DNA of 34,035 bases, taken from contig NZ_QOIM01000058.1 of NCBI RefSeq assembly GCF_003323735.1, positions 1-34,035 of the forward strand, read 5' to 3'. Position numbers and translations under genes: made by a program. How positions within the stretch are numbered: the first letter of the stretch is position 1; every line of letters starts with the position of its first letter. This DNA comes from Streptomyces reniochalinae. GTDB taxonomy: Bacteria; Actinomycetota; Actinomycetes; Streptomycetales; Streptomycetaceae. The notes beneath the pieces were generated by a model. The model was not told the origin of the DNA. It did not search any database and saw nothing but the letters and a program-made list of their open reading frames with translations. This document shows, piece by piece, positions 1 to 8,517 of this stretch.

Positions 1-195
1 TTCTACCAGGCATCGTTCTGCTCGATCCAGCGTGACCCCACCTCGCGGACCTACTACGACCGGAAGCGGGCCGAAGGCAAACGGCACCACCAGGCTCTCA
101 TCGCTCTGGCTCGACGCAAGGTCAACGTCCTCTACGCCATGCTCCGCGACCGACAGCCCTTCCAGCACCGGCCACCCCTGCGTCTCATCGCTTGA
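1..195 (+). mobile_element. IS110-family transposase, C-terminal fragment (cut by window edge)
   Basis: Frame 1 is open from the first base to a TGA at 193-195, giving 64 residues. The segment SRTYYDRKRAEGKRHHQALI followed by LARRKVNVLYAMLRD is the conserved C-terminal end of IS110/IS116/IS902 (DEDD-type) transposases, the helical region after the transposase_20 domain. The start lies outside the window, so intactness of the element cannot be judged. IS110 elements usually lack clear inverted repeats and none is visible in the few bases after the stop. The fragment sits tail-to-tail with the GFA gene, 8 bases apart. Confidence 0.85.
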
Positions 196-203
196 CAGAA
201 GCA

Positions 204-617
204 TTAGGCAGCCACCTGACGGCTGTCGGGCACCTGAGGCAGCCAGCACACCGCGTCGCCGCGGAAGCTCTGGTTGACCGGCGCGAGGCCGGAGGCGTCA
301 TCCAGCGCAGAGAGGCTGACTCCGATGCTGGTGGCTCCGTCGTCCAGGGCGAACAACTGGCTCCCGCAGCGGGGGCAGAAGCCGCGCTTCGTCTCGCCCT
401 CGAAGGTGTAGTACCACGCGAGCTCTCCTCTTTTTTCGGGGCAGACGAACCCCTCCAGTGGAAAGGACACCCAGGACATCATCGGGCCGCCGCCCAGTTT
501 CTGACAGTGCGGGCAGCTGCAGGTGTGGGGGTAGTCGGGTTCACCGCTGACGGTGAACTGGATCTGGCGGCACAGGCACCCGCCGGAGCGGGTGGTCTCC
601 TCACAGGGCGTGCTCAT
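204..617 (-). CDS. GFA/CENP-V family zinc-binding protein
   Basis: 137 residues starting MSTPCEETTR. The family is named after glutathione-dependent formaldehyde-activating enzyme; most members are small zinc-binding proteins of unknown substrate. Zinc ligands are visible: C14-x-C16, C33-x-C35-x2-C38 (CSCPHC) and C81-x2-C84 (CPRC), the usual CxC / CxCxxC / CxxC pattern, and the length is normal. The ATG at 615-617 overlaps the TGA of the upstream methyltransferase (614-616) in an ATGA junction. That supports this start and indicates coupled translation in the same minus-strand operon as the methyltransferase, NUDIX and ABC genes. A continuous reading frame also runs from inside the methyltransferase into this gene, but that 515-residue reading is an artefact of the methyltransferase frame break. 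Confidence 0.82.
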   Translation of the reverse strand: MSTPCEETTRSGGCLCRQIQFTVSGEPDYPHTCSCPHCQKLGGGPMMSWVSFPLEGFVCPEKRGELAWYYTFEGETKRGFCPRCGSQLFALDDGATSIGVSLSALDDASGLAPVNQSFRGDAVCWLPQVPDSRQVAA

Positions 618-1915
618 GTGCTCGTCTCCTGAGATGTGGTGTGGTCGGCAGGTGCGGACGGTCGAGGGAGGCACCAGGCCAGGACGTTTGTGCCGTGGCC
701 GGCGCTTACGCGCTGCTCGCCGTCTCCGCCGAGGGTGAGGTGGTAGACCGGCGGCCTGCCAGCGTGCAGCGGTCTGGTGGATCTCGTCCCAGATGTCGCG
801 CGGGCCACTGCTGGTGACGGACCAGGTGTCGACCCCGCCCGGGCGGGCCGTCATCCACGAGCCGCAGCCGGGCGCGCCGATCGCCAGCCCCTCGACGCCC
901 CAGTGCCGCACCAGACCCGGGTGCAGTGCGTCCAGCGCGAGCCAGAACCCGCCCGCCTCCTGGGGTGGTGGAGCCTGGTCGGACCGGAAGGCGCAGGACG
1001 TCGAGAGGCCGTCGGCCCGCCCGGCTTCGAGACGTTCACGGAGAGCGGCGTGCAGGTGGATGCGCTTGATGCCGTAACCGGCGACGTGGGCGAACTCGAC
1101 AGGGCGTAGCTGTGCCTCGATCCGCCCGCCCGGAGACCGGGGCCACGAGGGCGAGGCGGTGACCACGTGCACCAGCAGTTTGCCTCCGGGGGCGAGTTGC
1201 TCCACGCAGGCTTGCGGCACGTAGGGGAGGGCGAAGGTGAGCAGGATCCGGTCGTAGGGGGCACGCGCGGGCCAGCCGTGCTCGCCGCTGCCGCACACGA
1301 CGTCCGGCCGGTACCCCAGAGCGCCCACACGTGTGCGGGCGGCCGTGCTCACATGCCGGTCCCGGTTGAGGGTGACTACCCCCGCGTCCCCGCAGACGTA
1401 GCAGGCCACCGCCGCAGTCACCCCCGCGCCGGTGCCCACATCCAGCACTCGGTGACCGGGCAGCAATTCCAGCTCCTCCAGCAGAGAAGAGGTCACACGC
1501 GTCGTCGTCGACATCGACGTGATCGACCCGCCGCGGCGGCTCCGGCGCTCCCGCCCGAGGAGGTACTCGCCCTCGTACTGGATCAGGACGCTGTCCCCGC
1601 TGTGCAGCACCGCGAGCAGTTCCTTGCGGTCCTGGGGCTCGGACCAGTCCAACAGGTCCCGCCGCACCGGCCTCTCACCCGGAGCACTGCGCTGCACGTA
1701 CGCCTGCGGCATGAGCACCTCGCGATCCAGTGCGAGCAGAGCCTCGCGCACCGGGCCAGGCCGAGGCAGCCGTCTGCCTCCAGCCGGGCGACCATGGCCT
1801 TTCGGGCAGCCTCCGCCTCGCCCGCCGGGTCTGCCCCAGCCCTGTGGCCCGGCCGGACAGGAGTGTGGTCCGGGCGGCTTGACCGGACTGCGCCGCCGGC
1901 CATCTCGGCGGTCAT
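614..1915 (-). pseudogene. Protein-L-isoaspartate O-methyltransferase-like protein, two frame breaks
   Basis: SAM-dependent methyltransferase of the PIMT type; motif I reads RVLDVGTGAGVTAA. Similar proteins occur beside peptide-maturation genes (FxLD / ATP-grasp type systems) in actinomycetes; that link is inference. The protein reads in three frames: MTAEMAGG...RLEADGCL from 1915 to about 1780, then VREALLALDREVLMPQAYV...TAARWQAAG to about 755, then RPPVYHLTLGGDGEQRVSAG...SQETST ending at the TGA at 614-616. Each join needs one base added or removed. The first start (ATG 1913-1915) overlaps the NUDIX stop as ATGA and the last stop overlaps the GFA start as ATGA, so the reconstructed ends fit the operon exactly. 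Either a recent pseudogene or two sequencing indels. Confidence 0.72.
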
Positions 1916-2529
1916 GCCCAGCCCATTTCCGTGTACAGACGCCCGGAGCGGATGCCCTCGACGGCGGCCCGGGTATACGGGACGACGGGTGCGGGAAGCT
2001 CGTCGGGATCCCAGAAGCGCCAGCCGGTGCACTTGCCGGGCTCCCGCACGTGCGGTACCCCGGACGGGGTGAGAGCTACCTCGCTGTCGTCGACTCGGAA
2101 GAGGTAGCGCAGGTCGTAGTGCTGGTGGGCCGGCCCGCTCTTGACCGGGCTGGTGTCGATGTCATGCACGTCGATATCCACGGGTACGCCGTCGCAGCCC
2201 GGCCGAGGGGCCACGGCGCCCGGCGGGATGCCGGTCTCTTCGTCGAGTTCGCGCAGGGCTGCGGCGGCGAGCGTCTTGTCTTCGGGCTCGGTGTGGCCGC
2301 CGGGGGTGAGGACCTTCCCGCTGGCGCGGTGGCGGATGTGCAGCACTTGGCCGATCTCGTTGACCAGGATCACTCCGCATGTCACGTGGCCGGGGAGGGT
2401 CGCACGGCTGGTCGGGTCGGCGGGGCGGTCGAGCGCCGTGGGGAGCACGGCGAGCCCGGCACGCTCGTCCGGATGGTGCTCCAGGTACGCCTCGACGGTG
2501 GCGCGGATGGGGGAGCGGCTGGGCGGCAT
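1912..2529 (-). CDS. NUDIX hydrolase (operon copy)
   Basis: 205 residues starting MPPSRSPIRATVEAYLEHHP. NUDIX proteins hydrolyse nucleoside diphosphates linked to another group; the substrate here is unknown. The box reads PGGHTEPEDKTLAAAALREL followed by DEETGI. The REL-x-EE-x-G core that binds the metal is intact, but the spacing from the first glycine is one residue longer than the classic GX5EX7REUXEEXGU, as in the other NUDIX gene of this window at 5134-5694. The start is supported by GAGGTG upstream of ATG 2527-2529; longer in-frame starts run back into the transporter gene. Its stop overlaps the methyltransferase start (ATGA at 1912-1915). It lies 71 bases after the ABC transporter. 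Confidence 0.85.
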   Translation of the reverse strand: MPPSRSPIRATVEAYLEHHPDERAGLAVLPTALDRPADPTSRATLPGHVTCGVILVNEIGQVLHIRHRASGKVLTPGGHTEPEDKTLAAAALRELDEETGIPPGAVAPRPGCDGVPVDIDVHDIDTSPVKSGPAHQHYDLRYLFRVDDSEVALTPSGVPHVREPGKCTGWRFWDPDELPAPVVPYTRAAVEGIRSGRLYTEMGWA

Positions 2530-2600
2530 GTCATCACCTCGGAGGTTGCCAGGACAGGACGTTCGTCGCCGGAGAGGCGGGCGCGATCTTGGAGGGGTGG

Positions 2601-4580
2601 TCACCGAAGCTCCTCGTGTCCGTCGGTGACGCTGCGCCGAGGCGCAGGGAGGGCGATGCGGTACTGGGCGGCCTGCGCTTCGTACATGCCGTGGTAGAGG
2701 CCGCCTGCGGTCATGAGCTGCTCGTGGCTGCCGTGTTCGGCGATGCGCCCGTGGTCCAGGACGTAGATGTGGTCGGCGGAGGTGGTCGCGGCGAGCCGGT
2801 GAGTGATCAGTACGACGGCGGTGCCGTTGTCGGCTACGGATCGCAGCCGCTCGAAGGCGTCGATCTCGGCATGCGGGTCCAGCGCGCTGGTGGGCTCGTC
2901 GACCAGGAGGAACGGGGCGTCGCGGTAGCGGCTGCGTGCGTTGCCGAGCTTCTGCCACTGCCCGCCCGAGAGCTGTACGCCGCGTTCGTAGCCCTTGACG
3001 ACGATGGAGTCCCAGCCGTGTTCCAGGCCCTCGATCAGGTCGCCCACGTCGGCGGCCCGCGCGGCGCCCTTGACCTTGGCCATATCACGGGGGCGGTCGC
3101 CGGCGCCGACGGCGACGTTCGCGGCGGCCGTCATCTGCCAGTGCGGGAAGTCTTGCGCCAGCAGTCCGATGGAGGCGAAGACCTGCGCGCGGTCGGCCGC
3201 ACGCACCTCCACCCGCTCGCCGTCCGGCCCCACCCACCACACTTCTCCTTCGCCGGGCAGCAGCAGCCCGGCAAGGATTTTGGCCAGCGAGGTCTTGCCG
3301 GAGCCGTTCGCGCCGACCAGGGCCGTCACCTCGCCCCGGCGCACGGTGAGGTTCACACCGCACAGCGCGGGCGTCGTCGCTCCCGGGTAGGTGAAGGAGA
3401 CGTTCTTGACCTGGATGGACCGCAAGTCAGTCGGCAGCGGCGCCCCCGTTATGGGGATGGCGTGCCTCGCGGCCAGTTCGGTGGCCCGCTCGGTGTCGCC
3501 GAGTTGCAGCATCTCCTCGTACATGCGGTTGACCTGCTGCACGAGGGAGGTGAGCCGGGCGGTGGAGTTGCGGAGGGCGACCACGGCGGTGCCGCCCACG
3601 GCCAGCGGCAGTCCGCCACTGGTCAGCAGCCACCACAGCATTCCGTAGCAGCCCAGGGACGCCAGGCCGGAGAACGCTCCGGCCACCAGGTCGGTGCGGG
3701 CCTGGGCGCGGGCCAGGCGCCGCTGTTCGGTCTCCATCAGCCCCGACATCTCGCCGTATCCACGCAGCAGCAGGGCGGAGGCGGCGTGGACGCGGAGTTC
3801 GCCGGCGGCGTGCGGCGTCGTCAGGTACTGCAACAGGGTGGCCACCGCCCGGCGGTGGTCGACCCAGTGCAGCCGAGAGACGTATTCGCGGCGGGCGGAG
3901 CGCACGGCGCCCCAGCCCTTGGGCAGAGCGATGACCAGCAGCATCGGCAGAAGAGCCCAGTGCAGCGAGGCGAGCACGACAGCGGCGGCCACCATGCTGA
4001 TCACCACGTTCGCGACGCCCACGGACAGGCCGAGCATCCGCCGTGCGGAGTCGGTGCCGAACTTGCCGGCCTCCAGATGCCGCTGCACGTCCGGCTCTTC
4101 GGTCGCCTCGACCTCGACCCGGATGACGGCCTCGTAGTACCGGGCGGATACCGCCCGCTCCACCTGCGGTTCCAGGCGACCGGACATCGCCGTCGACCAG
4201 GCCGACAGGAGAGCCGTCGCCACGGACAGGAAGGCCAGTGCCAGCAGGGCGGGCAGCGACTGCCGCAGCTTGTCGGCGGTCGGCCCGTCGGCGAACAACT
4301 GGCTCAGCACGCCGTTGACAGCCACCAGGCCGAACCCCCCGGTCAAGCCTTGCCCGACCTGCGAGACCACCAGACCGGCCAGCGCCCGCCGGTCCGCACT
4401 CCATCCGGCCCGCAGGACCACGCCCACCATGCGCGGCAGCGCGACGGCCATCTGCCCGAACCGCATGCGCGCGAGCGCCCCTTCGTGCTCGACGTAGGAC
4501 TGGTTCCAGCGCAGCCGCCCGCCGAACAGCTCACGTTCCACCGCCGAGATCCCCTGCGCACCGTCCTGGTGCCCCTTCAT
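2601..4580 (-). CDS. ABC transporter, fused permease and ATP-binding protein (exporter type)
   Basis: 659 residues. An N-terminal membrane region of about 330 residues carries several hydrophobic segments (for example LPALLALAFLSVATALLSAW and VVISMVAAAVVLASLHWALL). It is followed by an ABC ATPase with Walker A GANGSGKTS, Q-loop LLAQDFPHW, signature LSGGQ, Walker B FLLVDEPTSALD and H-loop ITHR. This is the half-transporter layout of type-IV exporters, which act as homo- or heterodimers; cargo is unknown. A GGAGG site (bases 4589-4593 on the complementary strand) precedes ATG 4578-4580. It heads the minus-strand operon ABC - NUDIX - methyltransferase - GFA. Exporter plus methyltransferase suggests modification and export of a small molecule or peptide, but I saw no clear precursor-peptide gene upstream. 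Confidence 0.88.
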   Translation of the reverse strand: MKGHQDGAQGISAVERELFGGRLRWNQSYVEHEGALARMRFGQMAVALPRMVGVVLRAGWSADRRALAGLVVSQVGQGLTGGFGLVAVNGVLSQLFADGPTADKLRQSLPALLALAFLSVATALLSAWSTAMSGRLEPQVERAVSARYYEAVIRVEVEATEEPDVQRHLEAGKFGTDSARRMLGLSVGVANVVISMVAAAVVLASLHWALLPMLLVIALPKGWGAVRSARREYVSRLHWVDHRRAVATLLQYLTTPHAAGELRVHAASALLLRGYGEMSGLMETEQRRLARAQARTDLVAGAFSGLASLGCYGMLWWLLTSGGLPLAVGGTAVVALRNSTARLTSLVQQVNRMYEEMLQLGDTERATELAARHAIPITGAPLPTDLRSIQVKNVSFTYPGATTPALCGVNLTVRRGEVTALVGANGSGKTSLAKILAGLLLPGEGEVWWVGPDGERVEVRAADRAQVFASIGLLAQDFPHWQMTAAANVAVGAGDRPRDMAKVKGAARAADVGDLIEGLEHGWDSIVVKGYERGVQLSGGQWQKLGNARSRYRDAPFLLVDEPTSALDPHAEIDAFERLRSVADNGTAVVLITHRLAATTSADHIYVLDHGRIAEHGSHEQLMTAGGLYHGMYEAQAAQYRIALPAPRRSVTDGHEELR

Positions 4581-5133
4581 GCCGATGCCCTCCTCACCCG
4601 GGCACTCCGCACCGGTGAGGAGACGTGGGCCCTGCCACGCCGGTCGCTGCCGGCCTCGCCCCGACGCGGGGAGGGGCTGCCGGTGACGGCGTCAACACAA
4701 GGCCGCCGGCGCGAAGCGCACAGTCCGGCCAAGCGCCGATGTTCGATTCGGGTCGGGGTGCGCGCTGAAACTGGCCGGTTTGCCACGGTGTCCTCCAGAT
4801 GGATGCACGAGGGGCACTGGTGCTCCAACAACGGGGCCGAAACGGATGCCGTTACGGGTAGGCGGTGGACGCATGTTCTAAAAGGCGGTGCCGCGCCCGG
4901 CATGACGGGCTCGTCGAATCCCGGGGTCATTCGAACGGAGGGCGGTCACCTCTGCGGGGGATTGCCCAGCCCGCTTGCCGGGGTGGAGCGTGAGCCTGCC
5001 GGCCTCGCTTGCAGGCTCGGACGCCTCGTACCTCGCACACGTCTTGTGGAGCTACCTGTGTCGCTTCTCTTCGCTCGCTTCGGAGCACTCGGTCCAGCCG
5101 TGCCGTGCTCTCGCCCTGGTACGGGGGTGGCCC
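4581..5133. other. Intergenic stretch between divergent ABC operon and second NUDIX gene
   Basis: About 550 bases without a convincing gene. It must hold the promoters of the minus-strand ABC operon and the plus-strand NUDIX gene. Short reading frames exist on both strands (for example minus 4692-4874) but none shows a recognisable family, leader-core pattern or good ribosome site. Two stretches with a GTTCGA/TCGAATC look (near 4735 and 4915) lack the complementary arms of a tRNA. Confidence 0.5.
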
Positions 5134-5694
5134 GTGGCGATCAGTAACGCGGAGATCTCCAACGCGGTCGCGGAGTACCTGGCGCGCTACCCGGGAGAAG
5201 CCGCACCGCTGGCTGAACCGGTGCAACGTCTGCGGCAGGGCGGCGACTTCACTTCGCGGCATACGTTCCCGATGCATGTGACGGTCGGTGCGCTGCTGGT
5301 TCGCAGCGAGACGGAGGTCTTGCTGATCGAGCACCGGGCGTATGGGCTGCTGTTGCAGCCCGGCGGCCACGTGGAGCCGACGGACACCACGCTGGTCGAA
5401 GCAGCCGTGCGCGAGCTCTCCGAAGAGACCGGCCTCGATGCCGCGGCAGTGTTTCCGGCAGACCCGGCCCCCGCCTACGTCGAGTACGGGCGCGTCCCGG
5501 CGCGCCCGGAAAAGGGGGAGCCGGACCACTACCACCTCGACATCGGATTCGCCTTCACAACGGACCGCGCCGACGTGGGCCAGATCCAGGAAGCAGAGGT
5601 GACCGGCGCCGCCTGGTATCCGCTCACGGACGCCGAACGGCTGGTCGGCCACCGCATCGCCCGGGCAGTCAGCAGGCCCGCCCACGCGGGCTGA
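5134..5694 (+). CDS. NUDIX hydrolase (second copy)
   Basis: 186 residues from GTG 5134, protein start VAISNAEISNAVAEYLARYP, preceded by GGGGGTGG about 4 bases upstream. The frame is open further back but the extra N-terminus has no family look. The box reads PGGHVEPTDTTLVEAAVREL followed by SEETGL, with the same one-residue-longer spacing as the NUDIX protein at 1912-2529. Layout is otherwise similar (HVTVGALLVR strand, C-terminal EVTGAAWYPL), so the two are paralogues of one subfamily. It is divergent from the ABC operon. Substrate not predictable. Confidence 0.82.
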   Translation: MAISNAEISNAVAEYLARYPGEAAPLAEPVQRLRQGGDFTSRHTFPMHVTVGALLVRSETEVLLIEHRAYGLLLQPGGHVEPTDTTLVEAAVRELSEETGLDAAAVFPADPAPAYVEYGRVPARPEKGEPDHYHLDIGFAFTTDRADVGQIQEAEVTGAAWYPLTDAERLVGHRIARAVSRPAHAG

Positions 5695-5776
5695 CCCCGC
5701 AGCGCCGTACGGTTCGGGCCGACTGCTGCACCGGATCGCGCCGCGCACCCCCTCGCGGTTCGGCGGGCGCAGCCCG

Positions 5777-6020
5777 GCGTCTCCCCATCGCAGCTGGGGG
5801 GCTGACACGACCTCCCCGGGGTTCCGGCCGTACTGGTCTTCGGAGAATCCTGCGCGGGATCAGTGCGGTGTGACCGCGATGGTGCTCGACGACCTGCTCG
5901 GTGGCGAGCTGATCCGAGGCGAGGTACTCGTGAAGGGGGAGCGCACGGACTACCACTGGTGGAACCGCTTGGGGATGGGCATTGAGGTCGGTCTCACCCG
6001 TGAGCAGTTCGGGCTGGTGG
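5777..6020 (+). pseudogene. YunG-like protein fragment
   Basis: In frame 2 the sequence reads SWGADTTSPGFRPYWSSENP then DQCGVTAMVLDDLLGGELIR and YHWWNRLGMGIEVGLTREQF. This is the conserved body of YunG-family proteins (small proteins of unknown function with a cysteine in a CG-x-TA-type segment and a HWWNR-x4-EV-LTREQF segment). No start codon with a ribosome site lies in frame upstream and the family-like sequence stops after TREQF, so it is truncated at both ends. Bases 6025-6250 continue in another frame with coding-like composition (LVIEFCERAEALLTAGL) that I do not recognise. Confidence 0.5.
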
Positions 6021-6231
6021 TGGTCTCGTGGTCCCGGCTGGCCGGGGGGTCCGCCTGTTGGGCATGCCATGCCGCTGGTTTGCATTCCGGTTTGATGACT
6101 ATCCCGTTGCGGGGGTTGGACCCGGTCGGGTGGTCGTGGCTACGCGTACCGGTGACCGCAGCCGTCTGGTCATCGAGTTCTGTGAGCGTGCCGAAGCGCT
6201 GCTCACTGCTGGGCTGGGGGATGGGGGCGGC

Positions 6232-7200
6232 TTATCGCACGTCCAGTAGTACCTTCCCTTGTGCCCGGCGTTGGTCGAGTTCGAGTAGTGCCTGTGCTGC
6301 CTGTTCGAGTGGGAAGCGTCGTCCGAGTACGGGCGTGAGTTTTCCGGCTTGCAGGAGCGGCAGGAGGTCGGTCCACTGTTGCTGGAGAAAGGAGGGCTGC
6401 TCTTGCCAGAATGCGCCCCATCCGATTCCTGAGAGGTCGAGGTTTTTGCGCATGAGGCTGTCGGTGGTGACCTGGGGTGAGTGACCGCCGGCGGCGCCCA
6501 CGACGAGGTAGCGGCCTTCGCGGGCAAGGCTGTTGAGGGAGCCGGTGAGCCGGTCTCCGCCGACCGGGTCCACCACGAGGTCGACGCCACGTTCGCCGGT
6601 CAGCTTCCGCACGGCTTGGTCGAAGTCGTCGGCCAGTACCACTTCGTCGCTGCCGGCGGCTTTGGCCGTGTCGATCTTGTCGGGTCCGGAGACGACCGCG
6701 ATGGCCCTGGCGCCGAGCGCGGTGGCCAGCTGCACCGCCGCGGTGCCGATGCCGCCCGCGGCCCCGTGGACCAGGACGGTGTCGCCCGGCTGGAGATGTG
6801 CCCGGCGCACGAGTGCGAAGTGCATGGTCAGGTAGTTCATGGGTAGCGCCGCGCCTGTGTCGAGGGACACGTTGTCGGGGAGTGGGAAGACCGCCGTCGG
6901 CGGCACAGCGACCGTCTCGGCGTATCCACCGGTCCCGGGGAAGGCCGCGACCCGCTGCCCGGCGGTCAGGCCGGTGTTCGACGGCGCGGATCGTACGGTT
7001 CCGGCGACCTCGGCGCCCGGGACAAAGGGCAGTGTGCGCCGTAGGTGGTACTCTCCGCGGCTCTGGGCGACCTCCGGGTAGGTCACGCCGGCGACACGGA
7101 CATCGATGACGACCGAGTCTGGTTCGGCTGTCGGTTCGTCGAGCTCGACGACTTCTACCGCGGCGGGGCCGGCGTGGCGGGTGATGTGGACGGCACGCAT
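6232..7200 (-). CDS. Quinone oxidoreductase / zinc-independent alcohol dehydrogenase-like (MDR family)
   Basis: 322 residues starting MRAVHITRHAGPAAVEVVEL. Medium-chain dehydrogenase/reductase fold: N-terminal GroES-like part (residues 1-120; PFVPGAEVAG), then a Rossmann domain with the nucleotide motif VHGAAGGIGTAAVQLA, typical of NADPH:quinone oxidoreductases. The catalytic-zinc and structural-zinc cysteines of true alcohol dehydrogenases are absent. An AGGAG site precedes ATG 7198-7200; an in-frame longer start is less likely. It is divergent from an HxlR regulator across 149 bases, the common arrangement in which HxlR represses a quinone or electrophile-detoxifying reductase. Confidence 0.87.
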   Translation of the reverse strand: MRAVHITRHAGPAAVEVVELDEPTAEPDSVVIDVRVAGVTYPEVAQSRGEYHLRRTLPFVPGAEVAGTVRSAPSNTGLTAGQRVAAFPGTGGYAETVAVPPTAVFPLPDNVSLDTGAALPMNYLTMHFALVRRAHLQPGDTVLVHGAAGGIGTAAVQLATALGARAIAVVSGPDKIDTAKAAGSDEVVLADDFDQAVRKLTGERGVDLVVDPVGGDRLTGSLNSLAREGRYLVVGAAGGHSPQVTTDSLMRKNLDLSGIGWGAFWQEQPSFLQQQWTDLLPLLQAGKLTPVLGRRFPLEQAAQALLELDQRRAQGKVLLDVR

Positions 7201-7257
7201 GACTGCTCCTGGAACGGGACGGCAGGACGGAGGAGGCACGGTTCCTTCTGGTGCCTC

Positions 7258-7274
7258 GGTACTCTTTGAGAACC
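7258..7274. promoter_or_regulatory. Palindromic operator candidate between reductase and HxlR genes
   Basis: GGTACTC-TTT-GAGAACC is an inverted repeat (6 of 7 arm bases pair) in the shared 149-base region between the divergent oxidoreductase and HxlR genes. HxlR/YodB-type regulators bind such short palindromes over divergent promoters. That this is the operator is inferred from position and symmetry. Confidence 0.4.
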
Positions 7275-7349
7275 ATCAGCATCGTGGCTCGCCTGCCGCG
7301 TTCTGATCAATAAGGCACTTTCCGGTGCCCCGGTTGTCTGGAGGTAACG

Positions 7350-7751
7350 ATGGGGACTACCAGCGGCCGCCCGCAGCACAACGCGGGCCGGGCTCGCGTC
7401 GTGCTGGGCATGGTCGGGGACAAGTGGTCTCTGCTGGTCGTCTGCCATCTTGACCAGGGGCCCCGCCGCTTCACAGAACTCAAGCGTGCCGTCGACGGGA
7501 TTAGCCAGCGCATGCTCACCGTCACGCTGCGGGGCCTGGAACGGGACGGCCTCGTGACCCGTACCGTTCACCACGTCATGCCGCCGAACGTCACCTACCG
7601 TCTCACCCCGATGGGCAGGACCCTCTACGAAGCCACCACCCCCCTCCTGCGGTGGACCGTCGAGCACCTGCCACACATCGATGCCGCCCGCGCCGCCTAC
7701 GACGCCCGCGGTGACACCTCGCCGACCGGGTCCGTTCCGTCTGAGCACTGA
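7350..7751 (+). CDS. HxlR-family winged-helix transcriptional regulator
   Basis: 133 residues. The HxlR signature is clear: VVLGMVGDKWSLLVVCHLDQ then RRFTELKRAVDGISQRMLTV (recognition helix region) and the wing LERDGLVTRTVHHVMPPNV followed by YRLTPMGRTL. Members act as dimers that sense quinones, aldehydes or redox stress; some use a single N-terminal cysteine, which is not present at the usual place here (the only cysteine is in VVCHL). GGAGG lies just before ATG 7350. Divergent to the oxidoreductase gene, its probable target. A 10-residue variable tail follows the domain. Confidence 0.88.
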   Translation: MGTTSGRPQHNAGRARVVLGMVGDKWSLLVVCHLDQGPRRFTELKRAVDGISQRMLTVTLRGLERDGLVTRTVHHVMPPNVTYRLTPMGRTLYEATTPLLRWTVEHLPHIDAARAAYDARGDTSPTGSVPSEH

Positions 7752-8026
7752 CAGGGTGTTTTGAAGCGGGCGATCACGAGGCCGGACGGAGCAGGGGTAG
7801 TGCCCGACGCCCGGGGGGCTGCACTCGCCGTTGCCGGGGCCGGCGCTGTCGAGGGCATGGCCAGAGGGCCGGCGGTCGACGTCAGATCCCGGCTTCAGCA
7901 GGTGCAGGTTCGTGCACCGCGGTCGAGGCGAGCGGGATGGGCGTGCGCATCTCGGGCTGGCCTTGCGGGAACAACCACCTCCCCCGGCCCCGGGAAACCC
8001 ACGAACATTCCCTTCATCGACTGGCA
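7752..8026. other. Stretch without recognised gene
   Basis: No reading frame here resembles a family I know. The bases right after the HxlR stop (AGGGTGTTTTGAAG) look like some insertion-sequence ends, but no partner repeat was found within the window. Confidence 0.35.
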
Positions 8027-8104
8027 CTATGACCAACGGTGCCGCACGAGGTCGTGCATGCGCCAGTGGCCGTCGGCCTTGCTCGGCAGGTGCGCCTGGC
8101 GCGC
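8027..8104 (-). pseudogene. NB-ARC-type regulator scrap
   Basis: One frame reads ADGHWRMHDLVRHRW before a stop at 8027-8029. H-x-R-MHDLVR is the end of the NB-ARC ATPase domain in actinomycete regulators. It is a fragment of about 25 residues fused by a break to the TnsB-like remnant. The assignment rests on one short motif. Confidence 0.3.
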
Positions 8105-8517
8105 GTCGTCGTCGCCGGGTCGAACGCGGGGCGGGGCACCGCACCCCGCGCCGCTCCGGGTGCCAGCCCGGTGTCGACCTCGACCACCGCCCGGTGCCAG
8201 GCCAGGGCCTCCTGCGCGGCCGCTTCGGGAATGCCCTCCAGCAGCGCGAAGTCGGGCAGCTCGTCCTGCTCCACCACGTGCCCGGACGCATCCAGGACCG
8301 CGAAGCCCGGCGCCGCGGCCAGTACCGACAGCAGCACCGCCACCCCGCTCCCGCCGTCGGCCGCATCCGCGGCCAGATGCACCAGCGGCCCCTCCAGGGC
8401 CGCGACCGCATACACGCTCCCGTGCCAGCGCACCCGGTCGCCGGGCACCAGCACCCCGCGCGGCGCGCACCGCTGCACGTGCGGCACCCGCCGCTCCAGC
8501 GTCGCCGCCGCGCTCAC
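8100..8517 (-). pseudogene. TnsB-like (Mu/Tn7-type) transposase, N-terminal remnant
   Basis: Begins GTG 8515-8517: MSAAATLERRVPHVQRCAPR, then VLVPGDRVRWHGSVYAVAAL, a small beta-barrel-like opening, and EALAWHRAVVEVDTGLAPGA followed by AVPRPAFDPATTT. This is how TnsB-type transposases of actinomycete heteromeric elements begin. The normal continuation (helix-turn-helix, RNaseH-fold catalytic domain) is missing: after about 140 residues the frame runs into unrelated sequence. The GTG overlaps the reconstructed TnsA-like stop (GTGA, 8514-8517), as expected for a tnsA-tnsB pair. Confidence 0.55.

Noticed and set aside
4725..4930. tRNA-like T-loop sequences (GTTCGATTC, TCGAATC)
   Set aside because: No complementary T-stem, acceptor stem or anticodon arm could be built around them.
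2379..5147. 922-residue plus-strand ORF antiparallel to the ABC transporter
   Set aside because: Composition is typical of the antisense of a high-GC gene (Gly/Gln/Val/Asp rich, no domain); the minus strand encodes the clear ABC transporter.
5781..5803. CCCCA...TGGGG inverted repeat as terminator of the second NUDIX gene
   Set aside because: Stem is short and lies within the coding-like YunG fragment; not enough to call.
7155..8411. 418-residue minus-strand ORF spanning HxlR and intergenic DNA
   Set aside because: Runs antisense through the HxlR gene and shows no domain; composition is arginine-rich noise.
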